A stretch of DNA of 64,000 bases from JAFGXT01 sp963677165 (lineage in GTDB: Bacteria > Verrucomicrobiota > Lentisphaeria > Victivallales > SZUA-371): contig CAXXSX010000002.1 of the NCBI GenBank assembly GCA_963677165.2, positions 1,054,001 to 1,118,000 on the forward strand, read 5' to 3'. Below are positions 1 through 7,174 of this stretch, piece after piece (within the stretch, counting starts at the first letter, position 1; each line of letters starts with the position of its first letter). The notes beneath the pieces were generated by a model. That model saw only the letters and a program-made list of their open reading frames with translations, was not told the DNA's origin and made no database searches. Both the position numbers and the translations under genes were made by a program.

Positions 1-13
1 ATAGTTTTGAATC

Positions 14-33
14 CTCTAACAAGGATGTTAGAG
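14..33 (+). promoter_or_regulatory. CsrA-type hairpin in leader of flagellin gene 1
   Basis: A perfect 7-bp stem (CTCTAAC at 14-20 with GTTAGAG at 27-33) presents the loop AAGGAT. The sequence across the loop, ACAAGGATGT, matches the known CsrA/RsmA preference for ACARGGAUG with GGA in a hairpin loop. The Shine-Dalgarno AAAGGAG (45-51) carries a second GGA 12 bases further on. This is the two-site layout known from the Bacillus hag leader, where CsrA blocks ribosome binding. Binding itself is inferred; csrA is not in the window. Confidence 0.7.
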
Positions 34-58
34 ATAAATAAACCAAAGGAGTGGTCAA

Positions 59-1000
59 ATGAGAATTCAGAACAACACAACAGCTTTTACTATTTGGGCA
101 AGTTACAGCAGTAACCTCGCAAAAATGCAGGCCTCTATGAGTAAACTCTCAACCGGTCAGATTGCCAATACTGACGATCCGGCAGGTGTGGGTATTAGTG
201 GTCGTATGGAAGCCCAGATCGACGCAGTCGACATGGCTCGTCAAAACACTGACAACGCAGTATCCTTACTGCAAACAGCCGATTCATGGCTCGAAACAAT
301 TTCAGAAGAACTCTCCCGCATGAAAGAACTGGCTATCGAAGCTGCCAGTGGTACAGTTTCCGACAGTGATATGAGTAATATCCAGGAAGAATTCGTAGCA
401 ATGCAGGAAGAAATCGAACGCGTAACCTCCAAATATTCTGCAGCAGCTACTTACAACGGAATTTACCTGTTCCGTGGCGGTGATGGTACCTCCAGCGCAA
501 CAGGAGACACCGTAGACTCAACTGAAAGCATTACAGTTCAGGTCGGAGCCGACAACGGACAGTTAATTGACCTTGAACTTGTTGACCTGCAGATTACCAA
601 CGACGAATCTATCGGTTCTGTATCAAGTTATTCTTATAACGATAGTGATGGTTCCGTGAATGGTTCAACCCATACTTCAGTAACCTGGAGTAGTGTGATT
701 GACTCTAGTGACTTCAGCGTATCTTCCGCTAACGTCACAGCCGCTCTGGACCTGGCTATCGACTATATCTCCAACGCTCGTGCTAGCATGGCTGCACAGC
801 AGAACCGTCTGGACGCAACCAGCAGCGGTCTGTTAACCTATCAGGACAATCTTACCTCGGCACAAAGTCAGATTGCCGATGTTGATATGGCACTTGAAAC
901 CACTGAATACTCTACGTATGAAGTGTTGACCAGTGCGGCCAACGCAATGTTGGCGCAGGCTAACAGCCTTGGGGAAAACGTACTCCAGCTTCTCCAGTAA
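59..1000 (+). CDS. fliC: Flagellin (copy 1)
   Basis: This 313-residue flagellin would be exported by the flagellar type III system and polymerise into the filament. The N-terminal D0/D1 part (residues 1 to about 140: NNTTAFTIW, LSTG, NTDDPAGVGISGRM) and the C-terminal D1/D0 part (about 225-313: ARASMAAQQNRLDAT, ending NVLQLL) are typical. The central surface-exposed region is only about 80 residues, so this is a small flagellin. The start has a good SD (AAAGGAG, 45-51) directly after a CsrA-like hairpin. It is the first of three tandem copies and the most divergent of them, for example in the central region and the C-terminus. Confidence 0.96.
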   Translation: MRIQNNTTAFTIWASYSSNLAKMQASMSKLSTGQIANTDDPAGVGISGRMEAQIDAVDMARQNTDNAVSLLQTADSWLETISEELSRMKELAIEAASGTVSDSDMSNIQEEFVAMQEEIERVTSKYSAAATYNGIYLFRGGDGTSSATGDTVDSTESITVQVGADNGQLIDLELVDLQITNDESIGSVSSYSYNDSDGSVNGSTHTSVTWSSVIDSSDFSVSSANVTAALDLAIDYISNARASMAAQQNRLDATSSGLLTYQDNLTSAQSQIADVDMALETTEYSTYEVLTSAANAMLAQANSLGENVLQLLQ

Positions 1001-1016
1001 TAGAACTGGCGCTGGT

Positions 1017-1043
1017 GGAAGCGCCGCCATAAACGGCGCTTCC
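1017..1043 (+). other. Strong hairpin after flagellin 1, no T tract
   Basis: A perfect 10-bp stem (GGAAGCGCCG at 1017-1026 with CGGCGCTTCC at 1034-1043) with loop CCATAAA follows the stop codon of the first flagellin by 17 bases. No run of T follows, so it is not a standard intrinsic terminator. It may stabilise the mRNA 3' end, give partial termination or mark a processing point. Confidence 0.6.
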
Positions 1044-1096
1044 TGAGACAGCAACGATATTTTCAAAAGTGTATAATCCTGCTGTCTAAATTGATC

Positions 1097-1360
1097 GGAT
1101 GTTTTTGGGAAGAATTCAAGGGAATTTGAAAAAGGCAAAAGTCCATTCTGTTTAAGAGTGTATGGAATAGGATTTAGCGATAGAGTTTCCGACAGGAGAC
1201 AACGGAAACTCAAACCCGGTTCGATGTGAACGACCATGATGGACGAGAAGCATCACTTCAGATTGCCGTGTAAACCCGCACGGACGGAAGACCAGCCGGA
1301 TGCTGACGCAACAGGGAGTTACGATCAGCAAAACATATCCGACAAGGAAGTCGGAAAAAA
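1097..1360 (+). ncRNA. Structured 5' leader of flagellin 2
   Basis: The 380-base gap before flagellin 2 holds several perfect hairpins. GAGTTTCCG (1183-1191) pairs with CGGAAACTC (1203-1211) around a loop containing ACAGGAGA. CCGTG (1266-1270) pairs with CACGG (1279-1283) around the loop TAAACCCG. TCCGAC (1338-1343) pairs with GTCGGA (1350-1355) around AAGGAA. The leader of flagellin 3 has the same order of elements with different stem sequences and similar loops, so the pairing is supported by compensatory change. Short linear motifs are also shared (GATGTTTTTGG, GGATTTAG). I did not recognise a known riboswitch class. Confidence 0.5.
1338..1355 (+). promoter_or_regulatory. CsrA-type hairpin in leader of flagellin gene 2
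   Basis: The stem TCCGAC/GTCGGA (1338-1343, 1350-1355) presents the loop AAGGAA 13 bases before the SD AAAGGAG (1369-1375). Stem bases differ from those at copies 1 and 3 while the loop core AAGGA is kept, which points to selection on the presented GGA. A CsrA-FliW style translational block is inferred. Confidence 0.62.
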
Positions 1361-1381
1361 CCCAAAACAAAGGAGTGTAAC

Positions 1382-2326
1382 ATGAGAGTCGCAAACAACA
1401 CCACAGCTTTTTCCATTTGGTCAAGTTACAGCAGTAACCTGAACAAGATGCAGGAATCTATGAGCCGTCTTTCCACTGGAACGATTGCAAATACAGATGA
1501 CCCGGCAGGTGTAGGTATCAGCGGTCGGATGAGCGCCCAGATTGATTCTGTCAATATGGCCCGCCAGAACACAGACAGTGCAGTGTCACTGCTTCAGACT
1601 GCCGATTCATGGTTGGAAAACATTTCTGATGAACTGTCCCGTATGAAAGAACTGGCTATCGAAGCCGCCAGCGGTACTGTTTCTGATGGAGACCTGGAAA
1701 ATATCCAGGAAGAGTTCTCTGCCATGCAGGAAGAAATCGAACGCGTAACTTCCAAGTACACCGCGGCTGCAACTTACAACGGAATCTACCTGTTCCGTGG
1801 CGGTGATGGTACCACCAGTTCTACAGGAGACACTGTCAACTCAAATGAAAGCATTACAGTTCAGGTTGGCGCAGACAACAACCAGACCATCGATCTGGAA
1901 CTGGTTGACCTGCAGATTACCAACGACGATTCTATCGGTTCTGTATCAAGCTATTCATACAACGATAGTGATGGTTCCGTGAATGGTTCAACCCATACTT
2001 CAGTAACTTGGAGTAGTGTGATCGATACTCAGGACTTCAGCGTAACTTCTTCGAATGTTACAGCTGCACTTGACCTGGCTATTGACTATATCTCTAATGC
2101 TCGTGCTAGCATGGCTGCACAGCAAAACCGTCTGGATGCAACTGCAAGTGGTCTGTTGACCTATCAGGACAACCTGACTACAGCTGAAAGCCAGATCGCA
2201 GATGTTGACATGGCACTTGAAACCACAGAATACTCTACGTATGAAGTGCTGACAAGCGCAGCTAACGCAATGTTGGCACAGGCGAACAGCCTGTCACAGA
2301 ACGTTCTGTCGCTTCTGCAAGGGTAG
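1382..2326 (+). CDS. fliC: Flagellin (copy 2)
   Basis: This 314-residue flagellin has D0/D1 ends almost identical to copy 3 and close to copy 1. Differences concentrate in a short central stretch around residues 140-165. The conserved C-terminal helix ends NVLSLLQG. The SD AAAGGAG (1369-1375) fixes the ATG at 1382. Long blocks are identical at the nucleotide level with copy 3 (for example within about 1600-1830), suggesting recent duplication or gene conversion. It is followed by another strong hairpin without a T tract, so transcription may continue into copy 3. Confidence 0.96.
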   Translation: MRVANNTTAFSIWSSYSSNLNKMQESMSRLSTGTIANTDDPAGVGISGRMSAQIDSVNMARQNTDSAVSLLQTADSWLENISDELSRMKELAIEAASGTVSDGDLENIQEEFSAMQEEIERVTSKYTAAATYNGIYLFRGGDGTTSSTGDTVNSNESITVQVGADNNQTIDLELVDLQITNDDSIGSVSSYSYNDSDGSVNGSTHTSVTWSSVIDTQDFSVTSSNVTAALDLAIDYISNARASMAAQQNRLDATASGLLTYQDNLTTAESQIADVDMALETTEYSTYEVLTSAANAMLAQANSLSQNVLSLLQG

Positions 2327-2347
2327 TTGTTTTCTAAAAAAGATTAT

Positions 2348-2367
2348 GGGAGCGCTCTTGCGCTCCC
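2348..2367 (+). other. Hairpin after flagellin 2, no T tract
   Basis: GGGAGCGC (2348-2355) and GCGCTCCC (2360-2367) form a perfect 8-bp stem with loop TCTT, about 20 bases after the stop. No T run follows. Placement and type match the hairpin after copy 1. Confidence 0.55.
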
Positions 2368-2449
2368 CGATCTCCGGCTGTAAAATAATAAAGTACATAT
2401 TTTACAACTGTCAGATCAAAGTTGATTGAAAATTGAATATTATTCGTCT

Positions 2450-2720
2450 GATGTTTTTGGATACAGAGAGAAATACTAAATACTTTTTTAAACTGGCTAA
2501 AGTCTCATTGTTACCGGGATAACAAAAGGGATTTAGTAATAAGATTTAACCGGATGGTCTGGTTAAATTGAAGTTCGACCGGATACCGGATTCTCCTCGG
2601 AGAAGAAAGTATCGCTTGAATATCGTGGAAACCCACGCGGTATTTAAAGTTAAGGTCAGAAATCAACATGTAAACCCACATGTTAATTTCAAAAATTGCC
2701 CCGGCAAGGATGCCGGAGCA
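2450..2720 (+). ncRNA. Structured 5' leader of flagellin 3
   Basis: The elements are parallel to the copy 2 leader. ATTTAACC (2544-2551) pairs with GGTTAAAT (2561-2568) around a loop containing GGAT. CGTGG (2624-2628) pairs with CCACG (2633-2637). AACATG (2665-2670) pairs with CATGTT (2679-2684) around the loop TAAACCCA. CCGGC (2701-2705) pairs with GCCGG (2712-2716) around AAGGAT. The eight-base loop TAAACCC(A/G) on unrelated stems in both leaders argues for a functional RNA structure. No established family was recognised. Confidence 0.5.
2697..2720 (+). promoter_or_regulatory. CsrA-type hairpin in leader of flagellin gene 3
   Basis: CCGGC (2701-2705) and GCCGG (2712-2716) form a stem extended by TGC/GCA beyond one C-A mismatch. 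The loop is AAGGAT and GCAAGGATGC spans it, close to the CsrA consensus. The SD AAAGGAG at 2733-2739 lies 12 bases downstream of the hairpin, the same geometry as the other two flagellin leaders. Confidence 0.65.
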
Positions 2721-2745
2721 GAAACCAAAAACAAAGGAGTGTAAA

Positions 2746-3687
2746 ATGAGAGTCGCAAGTAACACCACAGCTTTTTCCATTTGGTCAAGCTACAGCAGCA
2801 ACCTGAGCAAGATGCAGGAATCTATGAGCCGTCTTTCCACTGGAACGATTGCAAACACAGATGACCCGGCAGGTGTAGGTATCAGCGGTCGTATGAGCGC
2901 CCAGATCGATTCAGTCGATATGGCCCGCCAGAACACAGACAGTGCAGTGTCACTGCTTCAGACTGCCGATTCATGGTTGGAAAACATTTCCGATGAACTG
3001 TCCCGTATGAAAGAACTGGCTATCGAAGCCGCCAGCGGTACTGTTTCTGATGGAGACCTGGAAAATATCCAGGAAGAGTTCTCTGCCATGCAGGAAGAAA
3101 TCGAACGCGTAACTTCCAAGTACACCGCGGCTGCAACTTACAACGGAATCTACCTGTTCCGTGGCGGTGATGGTACCACCAGTGCAACTGGTGACAGCAT
3201 TGACACCACAACAGCGATTTCTGTTCAGGTTGGCGCAGACAACAACCAGACCATTGATCTGGAACTGGTTGACCTGCAGATTACCAATGACGATTCTATC
3301 GGTTCTGTATCAAGCTATTCATACAACGATAGTGATGGTTCCATTAATGGATCAACCCATACTTCAGTATCTTGGAGTAGTGTGATCGATACTCAGGACT
3401 TCAGCGTAACTTCTTCGAATGTTACAGCTGCACTTGACCTGGCTATTGACTATATCTCTAACGCTCGTGCTAGCATGGCTGCACAGCAGAACCGTCTGGA
3501 TGCAACTGCAAGTGGTCTGTTGACCTATCAGGACAACCTGACTACAGCAGAAAGCCAGATCGCCGATGTTGATATGGCTCTTGAAACTACTGAATACTCT
3601 ACGTATGAAGTACTGACAAGCGCAGCTAACGCAATGTTGGCTCAGGCTAACAGCCTGTCACAGAACGTTCTTTCTCTGCTCCAGTAG
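2746..3687 (+). CDS. fliC: Flagellin (copy 3)
   Basis: This flagellin has 313 residues when started at the ATG at 2746, which has the SD AAAGGAG (2733-2739) and the MRVASNTTAF start shared with the other copies. The open frame continues upstream to 2680, but that part lies inside the leader hairpins and is rejected. It is nearly identical to copy 2 apart from a variable stretch around residues 140-160. It is followed by the only proper terminator of the three genes. Confidence 0.96.
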   Translation: MRVASNTTAFSIWSSYSSNLSKMQESMSRLSTGTIANTDDPAGVGISGRMSAQIDSVDMARQNTDSAVSLLQTADSWLENISDELSRMKELAIEAASGTVSDGDLENIQEEFSAMQEEIERVTSKYTAAATYNGIYLFRGGDGTTSATGDSIDTTTAISVQVGADNNQTIDLELVDLQITNDDSIGSVSSYSYNDSDGSINGSTHTSVSWSSVIDTQDFSVTSSNVTAALDLAIDYISNARASMAAQQNRLDATASGLLTYQDNLTTAESQIADVDMALETTEYSTYEVLTSAANAMLAQANSLSQNVLSLLQ

Positions 3688-3709
3688 CAGCGTAGGTAAC
3701 GCAGGAATT

Positions 3710-3743
3710 AAAGAACAGGGTCCCGGCCCTGTTCTTTTTTTTT
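3710..3743 (+). terminator. Intrinsic terminator of the flagellin cluster
   Basis: AAAGAACAGGG (3710-3720) pairs with CCCTGTTCTTT (3727-3737) and runs into a tract of T to 3743. It ends the three-flagellin block. Confidence 0.93.
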
Positions 3744-3871
3744 ATACCCGCCAAAGCATAAAACATAAAGTTTGAAACAGTACCCAAGCTATCCCTTGTA
3801 CTGACATTTGCTTTTTGACAAATGTTTGCTATTGTTGTTACGACATTGCGAACCAATATTAAAAAGAAACA

Positions 3872-4429
3872 ATGCCCGACGAGAAAAAAAGTATACTGGT
3901 ACACGTCTGTTGCGCACCATGCGCGGCTCCATCAGTCAAACGAGTTCAGCTTGATGACTGGGAGGAGGTTGGTATTTATTTCTCTAATTCAAACATCTTT
4001 CCACAGAAAGAATACGAAAAACGCTTGCTTTACGTCCGTGAACTTTCCAAGGTCATGAACGTTATCCTGGAAGAGGATGAATATGATCATCAGCAGTGGC
4101 TAGAACATATCAAAGGTTACGAAAATGAACCGGAAAAGGGACAACGCTGCATTAAATGCTTCGAGTACAACTTATCCAGAACCGCGGAAGTCGCCGACCG
4201 TTATGACTTTGACGCTTTCACTACCACATTAACGGTCAGCCCCCATAAGATATCTAAAATCATTTTCGAGATCGGATCAAAATATCCCAAATATGTCCCA
4301 TATGACTTCAAAAAGAAAAATGGCTTCCTTGAGAGCATTCAGCTCAGCAAGGAATACGGCCTGTACCGCCAGGATTACTGCGGCTGTGAATTCTCACGCC
4401 GCGACCGCGACAAACGCAATAATCAATAA
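3872..4429 (+). CDS. queH: Epoxyqueuosine reductase QueH
   Basis: This 185-residue cytoplasmic enzyme of the QueH (former DUF208) family reduces epoxyqueuosine to queuosine in tRNA, as the non-homologous alternative to QueG. Visible family hallmarks are the N-terminal VHVCCAPC cysteines, the central CIKC pair, TTLTVSPHK, and the C-terminal QDYCGCEFS cysteines, which together bind the iron-sulfur and metal centre. The length is about the family norm. The SD is weak (AAAGAAA before ATG). It stands alone between the flagellin terminator and the PadR promoter. Confidence 0.92.
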   Translation: MPDEKKSILVHVCCAPCAAPSVKRVQLDDWEEVGIYFSNSNIFPQKEYEKRLLYVRELSKVMNVILEEDEYDHQQWLEHIKGYENEPEKGQRCIKCFEYNLSRTAEVADRYDFDAFTTTLTVSPHKISKIIFEIGSKYPKYVPYDFKKKNGFLESIQLSKEYGLYRQDYCGCEFSRRDRDKRNNQ

Positions 4430-4531
4430 TTAAGCAACTAAATCTTAAGTAACAACAGCTTTCGACACCTCCACTTCTCACTGCTATGCTGCATTATTTC
4501 CCTCATTCTTAATTTTTTTATGCATCGGCTA

Positions 4532-4572
4532 TTGCAATACCTTGTGTGTCTATGTATAATATACCTAGACAC
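4532..4572 (+). promoter_or_regulatory. Promoter with overlapping palindromic operator (padR)
   Basis: The -35 TTGCAA (4532-4537), a 17-base spacer and the -10 TATAAT (4555-4560) make a good sigma-70-type promoter. GTGTCTA (4546-4552) and TAGACAC (4566-4572) form a perfect 7-bp inverted repeat flanking the -10 box and reaching the start site. This is where an autoregulating PadR protein would bind. The 5' UTR to the padR ATG is about 110 bases. Confidence 0.75.
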
Positions 4573-4680
4573 GCAAAGTATCATAAACTATTATATTTAA
4601 TTTCCGCTTCCGCAAGGAGCCTCGGCGACTGGAGTTTGAAGCGGTACAACGATGTCCGTCGTGCGGACCGGAGGTATATC

Positions 4681-5007
4681 ATGCCAGTTAACAGCGATAT
4701 GATGAGAGGAGTAGCTGAACCGATTATTCTCAATCTGCTCAGTACGAAGGAAATGTACGGCTACGAAATAATCAAAGTTGTCAATGAAAAAACCAACGGA
4801 GCGTTCCAGTGGAAGGAAGGTACGCTGTACCCCTGCCTGCACCGTCTTGAAGCGAAAGACCTGATTACCAGCAAATGGATCACCGCCGATAACGGAAAAC
4901 CCCGCAAATATTATGTTCTGACCAAAAAAGGAAAAGCCGCAGTCAGCGAAAAAGTCAATGAACTGCATGAATTCTGCGACGCAGTAAGTATTCTGCTCAT
5001 GGCGTAA
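4681..5007 (+). CDS. PadR family transcriptional regulator
   Basis: This 108-residue winged-helix repressor has the family signatures EPIILNLLSTKEMYGYEI, GTLYPCLHRLE (recognition helix and wing) and GKPRKYYVLTKKGK. The start at 4681 is set by the SD GGAGG (4670-4674). An open frame reaching 4546 is rejected because it would begin inside the promoter. It is followed after 18 bases by two large membrane proteins with HAAS-like N-termini. PadR/HAAS pairing is a known arrangement in which the repressor responds to envelope or drug stress. The palindrome over its own -10 suggests autorepression of the three-gene operon. Confidence 0.9.
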   Translation: MPVNSDMMRGVAEPIILNLLSTKEMYGYEIIKVVNEKTNGAFQWKEGTLYPCLHRLEAKDLITSKWITADNGKPRKYYVLTKKGKAAVSEKVNELHEFCDAVSILLMA

Positions 5008-5025
5008 AACAAATCGAGGGTACAT

Positions 5026-7143
5026 ATGAAACATATCAGCGAATTTGTTCGCCAGTGTACCGATGCGCTCAGCGGCGACCCGGAAGTACAGCTGGAAATC
5101 GAGCAGGAATTACGGGATCATCTTGAATGTCGGGCAGCAGAAGAACAGTCCAACGGAATGAGTGAAGAAGCCAGTGAAAAACTGGCGATCAAAGCCTTCG
5201 GTGACGCGCCTGAAATCTCCGAATCCTTGTATGACACCAATCTTTACCGGATGAAACTTCACGCAAAAATCCGTTTATTCATCAAAATTGCCGCGATTCC
5301 GGCTTTGTTGGTAGCGCTCTATTTTTCATTTAATTATAAAAATATGATCTTTGGATGGAATATGGATAGTATCGTCACAGATGAACGATTTGCCTTTACT
5401 CATCCAGATAAACTTAATAATGAACAAAAGCTAATCGTTAATGGCGATACTTCAAAGAAAAATATGGTCGACCAGCAAAAAGCCATTTGGGAGCGCTGGC
5501 CGGACAATAAAATGTATCTGGCCAATTATATTACAACTCTAATGAGAGAGTTCGAAAAGATAGATTCAAAAATCACACAGGAATATGTGTTGAAAGAACT
5601 TCGAAAAGCAGAATCCATTGATCCGCAGAATGCTTTCTATAATTATTTAGCAACGGTTGTTCTGCTGAAAAACGCTGTAACACTTAAAACAGAAAGAATC
5701 AGACTTCCGGGAAAACAGAAAAAGTTTGAAGAGAAAAATACGATCACAGTGAAAAATCGCTCATTGCTTGATTGTGCAATGCGGGAATTAAAGAAAGGAA
5801 TCCGCAAGCCGTATTGTAAAGCATATACCGTTAAAATGGCTATTCTGCGTGCTGATATTGTTTGTGATGCCAGTAATACATTGCGGGACAAAATCCAAAG
5901 ACTTACAATTACAGCCTCTACCGTACTACCGTTTCTAACTCCTTTCCGAAATATAGGAAGAATACTTCCCTGTTATGCAAAACTTTTGGCCGAGGCTGGA
6001 CACAAAAAAGAAGCGGAGTTCTATCTTAACGTTTGGAAACCTTATGTACGCCAGCTCAATAAAGGTTCAGAAACATTGATCGAAGCCCTTGTCGCCAATG
6101 CAATTATAGGCGCACAGCAAAAGCAGATTCCTAAAATATATCGAATGTTAAAAGAACCACTGGAAGCCCAAAAAGCCGAAGAAGAATTGAAGAAAGCCAC
6201 AACTGTAATCGCCAACTGGAAAAAATCTATAAAATGGTCCTCCAAAGAACAAACTAATCTCAAGCGAAAAGGAGGAATATTTGCGAATCTGCTATTACCG
6301 GCTCTCGGAGAAAAAATTACAGATGAAATGTTGGCGCCGGAACGCCATATTAATTATATCATGTTTGAAAAAATCTTAGTTGCCGCCATGTCTATTGTTG
6401 GATTCATGATCATTGTTTTAATGATGATTTTCATGGGCTGGAATTATTGGAAAGGTAAGCGCAGTTTTATTTTTGTCCCTTCATTATGGGAATTTACAAA
6501 AATAATCAGCTGGGGAATAATTGTTCCGCTTGCGGTCTATTATATCATTACCAGAATATCTTTTCTGAGTGGGCGTGAATACAATCTCTTTTTCAATGTC
6601 GGCCTGATATCAATCCAATCAATGTGGTTTGTTTTCGGTATTCCTGCGGCAATGGTGCTGATGGTATCTAATTTTGTTCGTCGCCGCTGCCGCAAAACCG
6701 GTATTGACGTTCCTCCAAAGTCCAAATGGCTGACTGGAATTCTATTAGCATCCCCGATTATTGCCATTTTCATCACCTGTTACCTGAATTTGATTGCAGA
6801 AGAAATTTTTACACCATTCAACAGCGCAAAACCAGCGATAACCAATATAATAATGATTTTAATCATCATTATTTCACCGCTATTCAGGTTAATGTTTATG
6901 AAGCGCGAATTTTTCAGATATAAAACAGCCTTGTACGTCAACATGATTTCACCAATCATTCTAATGATGCTGACAATCTCAGTAATTGTCCGGCCATATT
7001 TGGACAGAGAGGAAATCCGTCTGATAAAAGCAGATAAGTGTATGTTCAGTGAAAATGGATTTACTATAATTGAAAAACAAGCGGCAGAAAAATTAAAGAA
7101 TCAATTGGATCAGGTGTTGAACAAGCTACCCGATAAAATCTGA
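5026..7143 (+). CDS. PadR-linked HAAS/permease-prefix-like membrane protein (copy 1)
   Basis: This 705-residue protein has three parts. Residues 1 to about 75 form a soluble helical domain (FVRQCTDALSGDPEVQLEIEQELRDHLE...AIKAFGDAPEI) like the HAAS or permease-prefix domains found next to PadR regulators. A membrane segment follows at about 84-103. A long soluble region (about 105-445) contains helical, TPR-like pieces such as LRKAESIDPQNAFYNY. About six more membrane segments occupy 448-660, followed by a cytoplasmic tail. It shows no transporter or ABC signature, and its function is unknown. The first 100 residues are nearly identical to the next gene, while the rest has drifted. It has SD GAGGG before the ATG. 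Confidence 0.75.
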   Translation: MKHISEFVRQCTDALSGDPEVQLEIEQELRDHLECRAAEEQSNGMSEEASEKLAIKAFGDAPEISESLYDTNLYRMKLHAKIRLFIKIAAIPALLVALYFSFNYKNMIFGWNMDSIVTDERFAFTHPDKLNNEQKLIVNGDTSKKNMVDQQKAIWERWPDNKMYLANYITTLMREFEKIDSKITQEYVLKELRKAESIDPQNAFYNYLATVVLLKNAVTLKTERIRLPGKQKKFEEKNTITVKNRSLLDCAMRELKKGIRKPYCKAYTVKMAILRADIVCDASNTLRDKIQRLTITASTVLPFLTPFRNIGRILPCYAKLLAEAGHKKEAEFYLNVWKPYVRQLNKGSETLIEALVANAIIGAQQKQIPKIYRMLKEPLEAQKAEEELKKATTVIANWKKSIKWSSKEQTNLKRKGGIFANLLLPALGEKITDEMLAPERHINYIMFEKILVAAMSIVGFMIIVLMMIFMGWNYWKGKRSFIFVPSLWEFTKIISWGIIVPLAVYYIITRISFLSGREYNLFFNVGLISIQSMWFVFGIPAAMVLMVSNFVRRRCRKTGIDVPPKSKWLTGILLASPIIAIFITCYLNLIAEEIFTPFNSAKPAITNIIMILIIIISPLFRLMFMKREFFRYKTALYVNMISPIILMMLTISVIVRPYLDREEIRLIKADKCMFSENGFTIIEKQAAEKLKNQLDQVLNKLPDKI

Positions 7144-7174
7144 AGAGCATGTATAATTTAAGCGGAGAAGGAAG

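Noticed and set aside
1097..1380. GEMM (cyclic di-GMP) riboswitch in the flagellin leaders
   Set aside because: The AAAC-containing loops looked suggestive, but the tetraloop/receptor arrangement and the conserved GGGCAAACC and GCAAAGCC blocks are not present.
1001..2745. Sigma-28 promoters before flagellins 2 and 3
   Set aside because: No TAAA-N15-GCCGATAA-like pair was found in either gap, though TAAA alone occurs. Transcription may come from upstream of copy 1, outside the window.
2680..2745. Extended N-terminus for flagellin 3
   Set aside because: The extension would be translated from the leader hairpins, and the other two copies start exactly at MR(V/I) after the same SD.
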